Shown here: piece after piece, positions 27,416 through 36,373 of the stretch | How the letters are laid out: every line of letters begins with the position of its first letter | Position numbering within the stretch: the first letter of the stretch is position 1 | Source: CAVPCY01 sp963770765 | Lineage (GTDB): Bacteria; Actinomycetota; Coriobacteriia; Anaerosomatales; PHET01 | Direction of reading: 5' to 3' | NCBI GenBank assembly: GCA_963770765.1 | Contig: CAVYQS010000012.1 | Span: 310,001 to 374,000, forward strand | DNA: 64,000 nucleotides | Notes under the pieces: generated by a model | Database searches by the model: none | Told to the model about the DNA's origin: nothing | The model's input: the letters and a program-made list of their open reading frames with translations, nothing else | Made by a program: the position numbers and the translations under genes

Positions 27416-29992
27416 ATGACGCAACGCCGTTCACACTCCGACCGCCCGCCGCGATCGCGACAGCGCTCCGCGGCCTCAGGAGCTCGCCCGTCGAGGCGAA
27501 CCGCCGCTCCGCAGACTCGGAAGAGGACGAGCGGCCCCACCGGCGCGCGTAAGCGCCCGCCTGGCGGACCCTCCCGGGGCGGAGTGGGCAGATTCGTCAG
27601 GGTGCTTCTGATCGTGATCGCTCTGCTCGTGGTGGCGGTAGGGGTGACGGGCTGTGCCGTCTACCAGTCGATGTCGTCGCAGCTCCCGGACCCCGACATC
27701 ACGAAGGCTCGCGGCCGCGACCAGACCACGGTGATCTACGATCGAACGGGCAAGATCCTCGCCAAGCTCTATGCCGAGGAGAACCGCCAGGACGTGGCCC
27801 TGGCCGACATGCCCGAGCAGCTGAAACAGGCCGTGATCGCCACGGAAGACCGCCGCTTCTACGAGCACAAGGGCGTCGATCCTCTCGGCATCGCGCGCGC
27901 GATCTATACGGACATCAAGGTCCGAGAGAAGGCGCAGGGCGGCTCCACGATCACACAGCAGTACGTGAAACAGGCCTTCGTCACGTCCGAGAAGACCCTC
28001 AAGCGAAAGGTCCAGGAGGCGATCCTCGCCCAGCGTGTGGAACGGCGCTACACCAAGGATCAGATACTCGAGAACTACCTCAACACCATCTACTTCGGCC
28101 ATGGGGCCTATGGCGTAGAGGCTGCGGCGCGCGTGTACTTCGGGAAGAGCGTCACGAAGCTGACCTTGGCCGAGTCTGCGATGATCGCGGGCGTGATCAA
28201 GTCGCCGGGCCGCTACTCGCCCTATCTTGAGCCTGAGAACGCGCTCCAGCGGCGAAACACCGTGCTCGCGCAGATGAAGGCCCAAGGCTACGTTGACGAG
28301 TCCGAGCACGCCGAGGCCTCGAACTCGGCTGTCGAGGTCAGCGGCCTCAAGGCGGCGTCAACCAAGGCGCCCTACTTCGTCGAGTGGATCAAGAGCCAGC
28401 TCGTCGAGAAGTACGGGGAGCACGCGGTGTACCGCGGCGGACTGCGCGTGCACACGACTCTCGACCCGAAGGCCCAGTCGGCTGCCGAGAAGGCGATAGC
28501 CAAAGCGCTCGACAAGAAGGGCGACCCTTCCGCCGCGCTGGTCGCCATCAAGCCCGGCACCGGCGAGGTGCTTGCGATGGTGGGCGGCAGGGACTTCGAG
28601 ACGCAGCAGTACAACGTCGCGGTCCAGGGCCGCCGTCAGCCGGGGTCCGCGTTCAAGCCGTTCGTGCTTGCGACGGCGCTTGCTGAAGGCGCGAACCCCG
28701 AGCAAGCTTACAAGAGCGGCTCGATGAAGCTGCCTGTCGGCGATCAGACATGGAGCGTGACCGGACACTCGTCGAAGACGGGTACCATGCGCCTTCGGCC
28801 GGCGACCGAGCAGTCGGTCAACTCCGTGTACGCGCAGCTCATCATGAAGTTCGGCGCCGAGAAGGTCGTGGAGACCGCGAAGGATCTTGGCATCACGACG
28901 AAGGTGGAACCGGTACCCGCCATCGCGCTTGGAGGTCTGCGGACCGGGGTCTCCCCTCTGGAGATGGCGAACGCCTACGCGACGCTGGCGGCCGGAGGGG
29001 ACCGCGCGAAGGTGCTCTCGATCAGCTCGATCGAAGGCCCTGACGGAGAGGTGATCGTCGAGAACGCCCCCAAGACGACGCGGGCGATGGCCCAAGACGT
29101 CGCGTTCCTGACCACCGACATGCTCAGGGGCGTGATCACGAGAGGTACGGGCCGAGCAGCGAGCATCGGTCGCCCCGCGGCCGGCAAGACCGGGACGACG
29201 CAGGAGTACCGCGACGCGTGGTTCGTGGGGTACACGCCCGATATCGCGACGGCGGTGTGGGTCGGGTATCCCGACTCGCAGAAGGAGATGAAGTCGGTAC
29301 ACGGCCGCGTCGTCACGGGCGGTTCGTTCCCCGCTCAGATCTGGGCCGCGTTCATGAGGACCGCTCACAAGGGCATCGAGGAGCGCGGCTTCACGCGGCC
29401 CGAGGGGCTGACGACGGTGAAGGTCTGCGCGGAGTCGGGAGGGCTGGCGACCGACTACTGCCCCAAGCCCATCTCGGCGCTCATGATCGCGAAGCATCCA
29501 CCCGGGGAGTGCGACGTACACACGGAGCCGCTGGAGGTCAAGGTGCCCAAGCTCGTGGGGCTTGCCAAGGAGGACGCGCTCACCAAGCTCGATGCCCTCA
29601 AGCTGAAGGCGAAGGTCGTGGAGAAGTCGATCCCGGGTGTGGCTGCGGGACTGGTCGCAGAGCAGACGCCCGCCGCGGGCAGTAAGGTCGAACCCGAATC
29701 GGTGGTCACCCTCACGGTGAGCTCCGGTGCCGCATCCAACCAGCCGCCAAGGCCTACCTTCACCGTCCCCGCCGAGGCGAAGGCCGGCAAGTCCGTCGCG
29801 TTCGACGGATCTGCCTCGACCGACGACGGCTCGATAGCGACGTACTACTGGGAGTTCGGCGACGGATCCACCGGCTCGGGTGCGACCACCACGCACACCT
29901 ACGAGCTGCCCGGCACCTACGAGGTGACGCTGTGGGTCACCGATGACGCGGGACAGCAGGCCTCGCTCACCAAGACCGTGGCAGTCAAGTAG
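27416..29992 (+). CDS. Class A penicillin-binding protein with C-terminal PASTA and PKD domains
   Basis: An 858-residue bifunctional peptidoglycan synthase. Order: basic, Pro/Arg-rich cytoplasmic tail (1-60), one membrane helix (about 61-84), GT51 glycosyltransferase with the catalytic Glu in ATEDRRFYEHKGVD (about 143) and QGGSTITQQYVKQ, then the transpeptidase with Ser in GSAFKPF (about 411), SVN, and GKTGTTQEYRDAWFVGYTP (about 588). After it come a PASTA repeat (about 705-770) and a PKD-fold Ig-like domain (about 778-858) with YYWEFGDGS and HTYELPGTYEVTLWVTDDAG. PASTA is common in such proteins; a terminal PKD domain is unusual and suggests binding to wall glycans or proteins. Confidence 0.93.
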   Translation: MTQRRSHSDRPPRSRQRSAASGARPSRRTAAPQTRKRTSGPTGARKRPPGGPSRGGVGRFVRVLLIVIALLVVAVGVTGCAVYQSMSSQLPDPDITKARGRDQTTVIYDRTGKILAKLYAEENRQDVALADMPEQLKQAVIATEDRRFYEHKGVDPLGIARAIYTDIKVREKAQGGSTITQQYVKQAFVTSEKTLKRKVQEAILAQRVERRYTKDQILENYLNTIYFGHGAYGVEAAARVYFGKSVTKLTLAESAMIAGVIKSPGRYSPYLEPENALQRRNTVLAQMKAQGYVDESEHAEASNSAVEVSGLKAASTKAPYFVEWIKSQLVEKYGEHAVYRGGLRVHTTLDPKAQSAAEKAIAKALDKKGDPSAALVAIKPGTGEVLAMVGGRDFETQQYNVAVQGRRQPGSAFKPFVLATALAEGANPEQAYKSGSMKLPVGDQTWSVTGHSSKTGTMRLRPATEQSVNSVYAQLIMKFGAEKVVETAKDLGITTKVEPVPAIALGGLRTGVSPLEMANAYATLAAGGDRAKVLSISSIEGPDGEVIVENAPKTTRAMAQDVAFLTTDMLRGVITRGTGRAASIGRPAAGKTGTTQEYRDAWFVGYTPDIATAVWVGYPDSQKEMKSVHGRVVTGGSFPAQIWAAFMRTAHKGIEERGFTRPEGLTTVKVCAESGGLATDYCPKPISALMIAKHPPGECDVHTEPLEVKVPKLVGLAKEDALTKLDALKLKAKVVEKSIPGVAAGLVAEQTPAAGSKVEPESVVTLTVSSGAASNQPPRPTFTVPAEAKAGKSVAFDGSASTDDGSIATYYWEFGDGSTGSGATTTHTYELPGTYEVTLWVTDDAGQQASLTKTVAVK

Positions 29993-30006
29993 CGACCCGC
30001 CCCGCT

Positions 30007-30028
30007 CGCGGCGTCAGCTGACGCCGCG
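30007..30028. repeat. 22-bp perfect palindrome at a convergent gene junction
   Basis: Two 11-base arms (CGCGGCGTCAG and its complement) meet with no spacer and cover the stop codon of the U32 gene. It could act as a bidirectional hairpin between two convergent genes, though neither side has a U-run. Confidence 0.5.
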
Positions 30029-32446
30029 GAAGAAGTGGCCCGACGTCACCCGATCGCGGTCTTTGCGGGCGGGTTCACGACCGGCGAGCGTGTCCTGGAG
30101 CGCCTGCCGCACGCGAGCCACCTCGGCGGCCGCCCGGTTCACCGACTCGGTCTCGAGATCGAGTCGAAGTGCCGAGACGCCCGTGGCCAGCACCTCGGCC
30201 AGTGCGTGTGTGAGATCGAGCGGCACGGAGTTGAACACGTGCGAGCGGCCCGCCGCATCGGTGCGAACCGGAAACGAGTACCCCTTCCGGTCGCGCAGGA
30301 AGTGCCACCCTTGGCGCCGCTTGCAGCCCCCGCAGCGCTGGCTGCACGGGCCTTGCGCCATGAGTATGCAGTGCTCGGTCACCATCACCTCCTGGCGCCC
30401 GGCGATGGCGATGCCGACCGGGACCGCCGCGCCCGCCACGACCTCGGTCACCTGCCGAGACGACAGTTCCGGCGACAACCAGACGAAGCCGGCACCGAGC
30501 TCAGCGAGCTCAGCGACGGAGTAGCTGTTGAGAGCGTTCAGCGACCAGTGGGCGTCGACCTCGAGTCCGCGTTCAGCGCAGCTCGCCAGAAGACCGAGTG
30601 TGGCGGCCTGAACACGTCCGGTGTCTCCGACCTGCTCCTGTATCGTCCCTCTCTCCGCATCATGCGCGATCCTCGGCAGCGAGGGCACCACTCCCCGCGG
30701 CACCGGGACCCCCGGTTCCCGTTCGGTGAGGACGTCGACCGGCACGTAGACCGACTCGCACCCCGCCTGCAGACACGCCTTCGCGGCCGGCAGGCTGCCG
30801 ACCATCGCGACCAGTCGCGGTGCCGGATCACGATGCCGCGCGGGCGGCGGGAGATAGGGCACGGCCGGTGAGGTCGGCGTCCGGGCGGCCCATGGCTCCA
30901 AGAGCACATCCTCGTAGCGCGCGATAGCCTCTCGCCTCACGCGGTGCAGCACCGAGAAGCCGATGCCCGCATCCGGTGAGAGCTCTATGTCCCACGACTC
31001 TGCAAGAAACGCGGTGCCTCCGAGCCGGCCAACGTGCTCGACGATGTCTTCGGGAGTCACGGGGCGCGTCCGGGCCGGCTCGACCTCCGGGCCGTGGGCA
31101 CTGCCGGAGCGGCCCTGGCCATCTGAGACGGCGATCTCGAGAGGTTCGCCCACGGTCATCCGTACACGGACCGACAGCCCGATGCTCGCCGATCCTGCGG
31201 GATCGGCGTACATCCGGGCCGCCGCCTCGGACAAGGACGCGTTACGGACGCGGAACACACGATCGCCCGAGGCGACGGGCTCAACCGGAACGAAACCGGC
31301 TCTGGAACCCCCCGGGGCGGTCCGCTGACCGGAGCTCCCGAGCGACAGAGGCCCGACCGTCTGGGCGAAACGGCCCCGCGACGTCCACACCTCGATCGTG
31401 TCGCCTGCATCGAGGCCGACGTCGAGCGCGATCGTGGCGCGGCCCGGCGCGACATCGACGATACGTCCCACCGACACGCCACGGTTGTTGGGACGTCGGT
31501 AGCTCATCATGTCGTTGCCGCGCTCGCTCGACAGATAGGCCTCGGTGAAGCCCCTGCTGAACGCCTCGTTGAGCACCTCGGTCTCACCGTCACGCGCTTC
31601 GAAGGGATGCGTCGTATCGGCCGCACGATCAAGGGCTGCGCGGTAGACACCGGTGACGAGCGCGACGTACTCGGCGCTCTTCATCCGTCCCTCGATCTTG
31701 ACCGAGGAGACCCCGGCCGCCACAAGGCCGTCGAGGACCGTCAGTCCGGCCAGGTCCTTCGGTGAGAGCAGATGCGCGCCGGGCGTCTCGATGACCTTGT
31801 TCTTCTCGTCGACGAGTTCGTAGGGCAGACGGCACGGTTGGGCGCACGCTCCCCGATTGGCCGAGCGCCCACCCACGAGCGACGACAGCAGACACTGCCC
31901 CGAGTAGCACACACAGATCGCGCCATGTACGAACGACTCCGCCTCAGCGCCGGCATCGTGAGCGGCGCCAACGAGCCTGCCGATCTCTTCCAGAGAGGTC
32001 TCCCGTGCGAGGGTCACGCGGGTGATCCCGCGCTGCGCAAGCACTCGGACGGTGTCGGAGCTGTGTGCGTTCATCTGGGTCGAGCCGTGCACTCTGACCT
32101 CAGGCAATGCCTCGCGAAGGACCCTCAGAAGTCCCAGGTCCTGCACGATGACCGCGTCGACTCCCATCGACCAGGCGCGGTCGACGAGGTCCAGCGCGCC
32201 TTCGATCTCAGCAGGGAGGATCACGACGTTGACCGTGAGATACACCTTCACCCCACGAAGGTGCGCGAACCTGCACGCATCGCCGAGGGTGTCTAACGTG
32301 AAGTTGGGCGCGCCCCGACGTGCGTTCAGTTGATCCAAGCCCAGATACACGGCATCGGCGCCGCCGGCGACTGCTGCTCGCAGCGCCTCGAAGCCACCCG
32401 CAGGCGACAGGAGCTCGGGAACCGTGCGACGGGAGACATCAGTCAT
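30014..32446 (-). CDS. U32 family peptidase / RlhA-like 23S rRNA hydroxylation protein
   Basis: An 810-residue two-part protein. The N-terminal half is a U32 barrel: LLSPAGGFEALRAAVAGGADAVYLG at the start, and the U32 signature ESFVHGAICVCYSGQCLLSS followed by NRGACAQPCRLPY, whose cysteines match the iron-sulphur-type Cys cluster of the family. The C-terminal half has a DUF3656-like insert and a second barrel segment with QGPCSQRCGGCKRRQGW. This architecture is that of RlhA, which hydroxylates a cytidine in 23S rRNA, but peptidase annotation is also common. Start is the ATG at 32446, divergent from the second PBP. Confidence 0.85.
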   Translation of the reverse strand: MTDVSRRTVPELLSPAGGFEALRAAVAGGADAVYLGLDQLNARRGAPNFTLDTLGDACRFAHLRGVKVYLTVNVVILPAEIEGALDLVDRAWSMGVDAVIVQDLGLLRVLREALPEVRVHGSTQMNAHSSDTVRVLAQRGITRVTLARETSLEEIGRLVGAAHDAGAEAESFVHGAICVCYSGQCLLSSLVGGRSANRGACAQPCRLPYELVDEKNKVIETPGAHLLSPKDLAGLTVLDGLVAAGVSSVKIEGRMKSAEYVALVTGVYRAALDRAADTTHPFEARDGETEVLNEAFSRGFTEAYLSSERGNDMMSYRRPNNRGVSVGRIVDVAPGRATIALDVGLDAGDTIEVWTSRGRFAQTVGPLSLGSSGQRTAPGGSRAGFVPVEPVASGDRVFRVRNASLSEAAARMYADPAGSASIGLSVRVRMTVGEPLEIAVSDGQGRSGSAHGPEVEPARTRPVTPEDIVEHVGRLGGTAFLAESWDIELSPDAGIGFSVLHRVRREAIARYEDVLLEPWAARTPTSPAVPYLPPPARHRDPAPRLVAMVGSLPAAKACLQAGCESVYVPVDVLTEREPGVPVPRGVVPSLPRIAHDAERGTIQEQVGDTGRVQAATLGLLASCAERGLEVDAHWSLNALNSYSVAELAELGAGFVWLSPELSSRQVTEVVAGAAVPVGIAIAGRQEVMVTEHCILMAQGPCSQRCGGCKRRQGWHFLRDRKGYSFPVRTDAAGRSHVFNSVPLDLTHALAEVLATGVSALRLDLETESVNRAAAEVARVRQALQDTLAGREPARKDRDRVTSGHFFRGVS

Positions 32447-32512
32447 GTTCTTCGGGACCTCACAGGGGAACGGCTGGATGACGGATCGGTGGTGGTTGGC
32501 ATAGGTTTCGCC

Positions 32513-32534
32513 ATGTTACGGCACAATGTAACAT
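32513..32534. promoter_or_regulatory. Operator-like inverted repeat between the U32 and PBP genes
   Basis: ATGTTAC-N8-GTAACAT, a perfect 7-base dyad with centres 15 bp apart, in the 114-bp divergent intergenic region 27 bp before the PBP start. Looks like a dimeric repressor site; the regulator is unknown. Confidence 0.4.
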
Positions 32535-32560
32535 CACCAGACGCATTCACTGGGAGGCTC

Positions 32561-34759
32561 ATGACCGCCCGACGCACCAGAATCCGCCGAAAGCAGCAGC
32601 GAGGACGCAAACTCAGCATCGCCCTGACCATCGTGGCGGCGCTCGTAGCGTCTCTGTTCGTCATGGGCGCCGTGGGTGCGGCAAGCGGGTTCGCGGTCAT
32701 CAGGTCGTGGCTCGAGGACCTTCCGGATCCGAACACGCCCGGCGCGTTCGATGTCGCCGAGGCTACCCGCATCTACTCGGCGGACGGCAAGCTTCTCGCC
32801 CGCCTCTACCTCGAGAACCGCGAAGTCATCCCGATCGACAAGATGTCATCGTATCTTCCGGACGCCGTGGTCGCGGTCGAGGACGAGCGCTACTACCGGC
32901 ACAACGGCGTGGATGTCGTCGGGCTGGGCCGCGCCGTCGTGGTCAACCTCACGAAGGGTTTCGGCGAGGAGGGTGCCTCGACCATCACCCAGCAGTACAT
33001 CCGCAATACGATCCTGCTCGACGAGCGCACGGACATCTCACTCGCCAGGAAGGTACGCGAAGCCTATCTGGCCATGGAGCTCGAGAAGCGCTACGACAAG
33101 CAGCAGATCCTCGAGATGTATCTCAACGCGGTCTACTTCGGCGACGGGGCCTACGGCGCACAGGCGGCGTCGCGAACGTATTTCGGCAAGAAGGCCGAGA
33201 AGCTGACCTTGTCGGAAGCCGCCTTGCTCGCCGGCCTGCCACAGCAGCCGAGCCGCCTCGACCCATGGAACAACCTCGAGGGTGCCGTTCGCCGGCGTGA
33301 CGAGGTGCTCTCTCGTATGCTCAGCAACGGCTTCATCGACAAGGCGCAGTACGACGAGGCGATCGCAGAGGCGATCGTGCTGAAGCGCGCCTCCGACCCC
33401 AATGACGGGATCTATGCGGCACCGTACTTCGTCGCCCACGTGAAGAAGGAGCTGCAGCGCAAGTTCAGCCCCGCCGTGGTGTTCAAGGGCGGGCTCGTCG
33501 TGAAGACGACACTCGACACGCGGCTCCAGAAGTACGCTGAGTCGGCGGTCAAGAGCCGCCTTTCGAGCAAGGGCGACCCTGCGGCTGCCTTGGTCAGCAT
33601 CGACCCCCGCGACGGCCACGTGAAAGCCCTCGTGGGCGGTCGCGACTACAAGAAGAGCAAGTTCAACCTGGCAACGCAGGGCAAGCGCCAGGCCGGCTCG
33701 GCGTTCAAGACCTTCGTGCTCGTGACCGCGCTCGATGAAGGAATGCCGCCGTCGTTCAACGTCGACTCCTCGTCTCCGGCGTTCATCAAGACCAAGCCGA
33801 AGCCGTGGGTCGTGTCGAACAGCGAGGGACGAGGCCGAGGGATGATCTCTCTCGAAGCCGCCACCCGCTCTTCCGTGAACACCGTCTTCGCCCGCGTCGC
33901 CTGGGAGCTGGGCGCGAAGAAGATCGCCAAGACCGCCAAGAGGATGGGCATCACGACACCCGTCCCCAGCTATCCTTCCATCTCGCTCGGTACGCTCAAC
34001 GTCTCACCGCTGGAGATGGCGTCGGCGTACGGAACCTTGGCCACGGGCGGCGTGCACCACCAGCCCGTCGTGATCACCGAGGTCGTGGACCACCAGGGCG
34101 AGACCATCTTCAAGGCCAAGAAGAAGGGCAAGCGGATCGTCAGCAAGCAGGTCTCGTGGGCGGCGACTCGAATCCTCAAGGGCGTGATCTCGGGCGGCAC
34201 GGCCACCAGAGCTCGAATCGGCCGCCCCGCAGCGGGCAAGACCGGAACGAGCCAGGAGAACCGTGACGTCTGGTTTGTCGGATACACTCCGCAGCTGGTC
34301 ACTTCGGTATGGGTCGGCTATCCCAAGGAGCGCACGATCTACGTCAACGGCTCCCGAGCGTTCGGTGGAACCGTTGCCGCCCCCATCTGGGCTGCCTACA
34401 TGAAGAAGGCTCTCAAGGGCGTCCCGGCCAAGGACTTCGCGCACGCTGGGGCCCCCAAGTACAACCCAAGCAAGTTCAAGATCCCGGTCAGCAAGCCTCC
34501 CAAGATCACGGGCCTCACCCTCGAAGAGGCCAAAGGGAAGCTGAGAGGGTTCACGTACACGGTGGACTACGCGTACTCGAACAAGCCCAAGGGCACCGTC
34601 GTCGGCCAGAAGGTCAAGGGGACCAAGTTGACGCTGATCGTCTCGAAGGGGCCGAAACCAGTCGCTGAAGAGCCAGCTCCCGGCGTGACCCCCCCGCCCG
34701 TCACGCCTCCCCCTACTCCCCCGCCTGTCGAGGAAACGAGCGGCACCCCGAACCCCTAG
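32561..34759 (+). CDS. Class A penicillin-binding protein (PASTA-like tail)
   Basis: A 732-residue bifunctional glycosyltransferase/transpeptidase. It has a short basic tail, one membrane helix (about 20-45), the GT51 domain with VAVEDERYYRHNGVD and EGASTITQQYIRN, then the transpeptidase with Ser in GSAFKTF, SVNTVFARV and GKTGTSQENRDVWFVGYTP. A PASTA-like segment (GLTLEEAKGKLRGF to LTLIVSKG) and a Pro/Thr-rich tail end the protein. GGGAGG precedes the ATG at 32561; the upstream part of the open frame overlaps the divergent U32 gene. The stop shares CTAG with the convergent NIF3-like gene. Confidence 0.94.
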   Translation: MTARRTRIRRKQQRGRKLSIALTIVAALVASLFVMGAVGAASGFAVIRSWLEDLPDPNTPGAFDVAEATRIYSADGKLLARLYLENREVIPIDKMSSYLPDAVVAVEDERYYRHNGVDVVGLGRAVVVNLTKGFGEEGASTITQQYIRNTILLDERTDISLARKVREAYLAMELEKRYDKQQILEMYLNAVYFGDGAYGAQAASRTYFGKKAEKLTLSEAALLAGLPQQPSRLDPWNNLEGAVRRRDEVLSRMLSNGFIDKAQYDEAIAEAIVLKRASDPNDGIYAAPYFVAHVKKELQRKFSPAVVFKGGLVVKTTLDTRLQKYAESAVKSRLSSKGDPAAALVSIDPRDGHVKALVGGRDYKKSKFNLATQGKRQAGSAFKTFVLVTALDEGMPPSFNVDSSSPAFIKTKPKPWVVSNSEGRGRGMISLEAATRSSVNTVFARVAWELGAKKIAKTAKRMGITTPVPSYPSISLGTLNVSPLEMASAYGTLATGGVHHQPVVITEVVDHQGETIFKAKKKGKRIVSKQVSWAATRILKGVISGGTATRARIGRPAAGKTGTSQENRDVWFVGYTPQLVTSVWVGYPKERTIYVNGSRAFGGTVAAPIWAAYMKKALKGVPAKDFAHAGAPKYNPSKFKIPVSKPPKITGLTLEEAKGKLRGFTYTVDYAYSNKPKGTVVGQKVKGTKLTLIVSKGPKPVAEEPAPGVTPPPVTPPPTPPPVEETSGTPNP

Positions 34760-35709
34760 CGCTTCATGCGCACCATGCCGCTTGCACAGACGATCTCGAC
34801 CGGACCGAGCTTCTCGATCTCGTCGAGAACGAGGTTCATACCCAGCACATCGCTTGAGATGTGACCCGCGATCACCAAGTTGAGCTTGAGTTCCTCGGCG
34901 CGCTTCTTGTGCTCCTCCGAGTAGTGCATCCCGACGAGCGTTCCCACGCCCGCGGCAGAGAGCCGGTTGAGCGCGTCCGTGGGGCCTTCGGTGCCGCCCG
35001 TCATGTCCGCGACGAGCCTTCCGGCGCGGGCTGTGGGTTCGCCCACGATGATCTCGGGTCCGTAGCCCTTCCTGGCGCCGTCCGCATACTCAGGGATCTC
35101 TCGAAGCGCTTTCACGACCCTCTCGAGCGTCCGTGGCGACCTCTCCTCCAGGAACGCCTGGACGAACGAGTTCACGCAGTTGTCGGCAGGCGTGTGGCAG
35201 GAAAGCGATGCGAAACCGAGAAGCTCGGCCGCCTGGATCGCGCGGAAGTGGTTCACCGGTGAGATGCGCCGTCTTATCTCGGCCGCACGCGGCGCTATCA
35301 GAGCATCGCCGGCAGCGATCGACACCCCCTGTGCGGCCCACAGATCGGCCTGCATGTACATGACTTCGTGAAGGTTGGCGTAGCCCGGCCCCTCGGGATG
35401 ATGCGCGAACACGAGGTCGATCGGCGTGCCCTTCTCTCGAAGTCGGTCCGCGAGCACGACCTCGGCCGTCTCCATGTCGACGCCGACGATCATGCCCCTC
35501 ACCTCGCCATCGGGGTCACCCGCGCAGATCCTGGTGTCCGAGTACGGATTGGTGAGTTTCTCGGTATCGAAGAAGGCTTTGTCGACGTTGTCCAGCTTCT
35601 CGTAGGCGCGCTTGGCCTCGGCGAGTGCCGCCTCGATCGTGTCGGCGTCGCGCGCGTCGCGCTCGCGTCCCACTCGGACGCACGTCTGGTATATGTCGCG
35701 CAGCTTCAC
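34756..35709 (-). CDS. NIF3-like protein
   Basis: A 317-residue protein of the NIF3/NGG1p-interacting-factor type, a metal-binding family of unclear biochemical role. Metal ligand candidates are VFAHHPEGPG and, near the C-terminus, VIAGHISSDVLG and GMHYSEEHK. The start is placed at GTG 35709, with GGGAGG 6-8 bases upstream, rather than the upstream in-frame ATG. Family assignment rests on these His-rich segments and overall layout, so it is less certain than most calls here. Confidence 0.65.
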   Translation of the reverse strand: MKLRDIYQTCVRVGRERDARDADTIEAALAEAKRAYEKLDNVDKAFFDTEKLTNPYSDTRICAGDPDGEVRGMIVGVDMETAEVVLADRLREKGTPIDLVFAHHPEGPGYANLHEVMYMQADLWAAQGVSIAAGDALIAPRAAEIRRRISPVNHFRAIQAAELLGFASLSCHTPADNCVNSFVQAFLEERSPRTLERVVKALREIPEYADGARKGYGPEIIVGEPTARAGRLVADMTGGTEGPTDALNRLSAAGVGTLVGMHYSEEHKKRAEELKLNLVIAGHISSDVLGMNLVLDEIEKLGPVEIVCASGMVRMKR

Positions 35710-35911
35710 CGGCGGCCTCCCTTTGGCTCTGCAGTAGACGGTCGCCATGCTACACCGACCGGGCTGTCGTGCCGAGACTCCGGGGGCGTCTGGACTCCAG
35801 CGATGATCCGCGGCGCGCCGACGAGTGGGTACAATAGTCTGGCCGAGACGGGTCTGGTCATCGGGTTCGCCGCCCCAGTCGCACAGTCGATTCGGCGCCG
35901 AAAGGAACCAC

Positions 35912-36358
35912 GTGAGCGCACAACTCCATGCGAGCGTCGCTGAGCGTCGCGAACAGGACCGCCGGACCGAGAGCCGCTTTCGGTTCCGCGATGACCGTTC
36001 CGGCTTCGACCGACGTCGCCGCTACGTGATCCTCGGCACGCTCCGCGACAACGAGTGGCTCCTGATCGCCGTCCTGGCTCTCGTGAATGTGCTGTCACTG
36101 CTCGACGGGTTCCTGACCTACGTCGAGATCACCACGGGAATCGCCACCGAAGGCAACCCGGTGCTCGCATCGCTGTTCGAGACCCACCCGCTCGCCGCGG
36201 TCAGCTTCAAGGTCTTCTCGGTGGCGATGGTGAGCGCGATCATATGGTTCGGACGTCGGTTCAGGCTCATGCTCGCCGTGTCCCTGTTCGCTGCCGCTGC
36301 CTTCACCGCCGTGATCGCCTATCACGTGGGCAGCCTGGTCGGACTGGGCCTCGTCTGA
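35912..36358 (+). CDS. DUF5658-like small membrane protein
   Basis: A 148-residue protein with a charged, Arg/Glu-rich N-terminal 50 residues (RREQDRRTESRFRFRDDRSG) followed by three hydrophobic segments. The central LVNVLSLLDGFLTYVEITTGIATEGNPVLASLFE, with its Asp in the first helix and the EGNP loop, matches the DUF5658 type. Function unknown. AAAGGAACCAC precedes the GTG at 35912. A TACAAT -10-like sequence is about 80 bp upstream. Confidence 0.7.
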   Translation: MSAQLHASVAERREQDRRTESRFRFRDDRSGFDRRRRYVILGTLRDNEWLLIAVLALVNVLSLLDGFLTYVEITTGIATEGNPVLASLFETHPLAAVSFKVFSVAMVSAIIWFGRRFRLMLAVSLFAAAAFTAVIAYHVGSLVGLGLV

Positions 36359-36373
36359 CCGAGGTCGCCCCGC

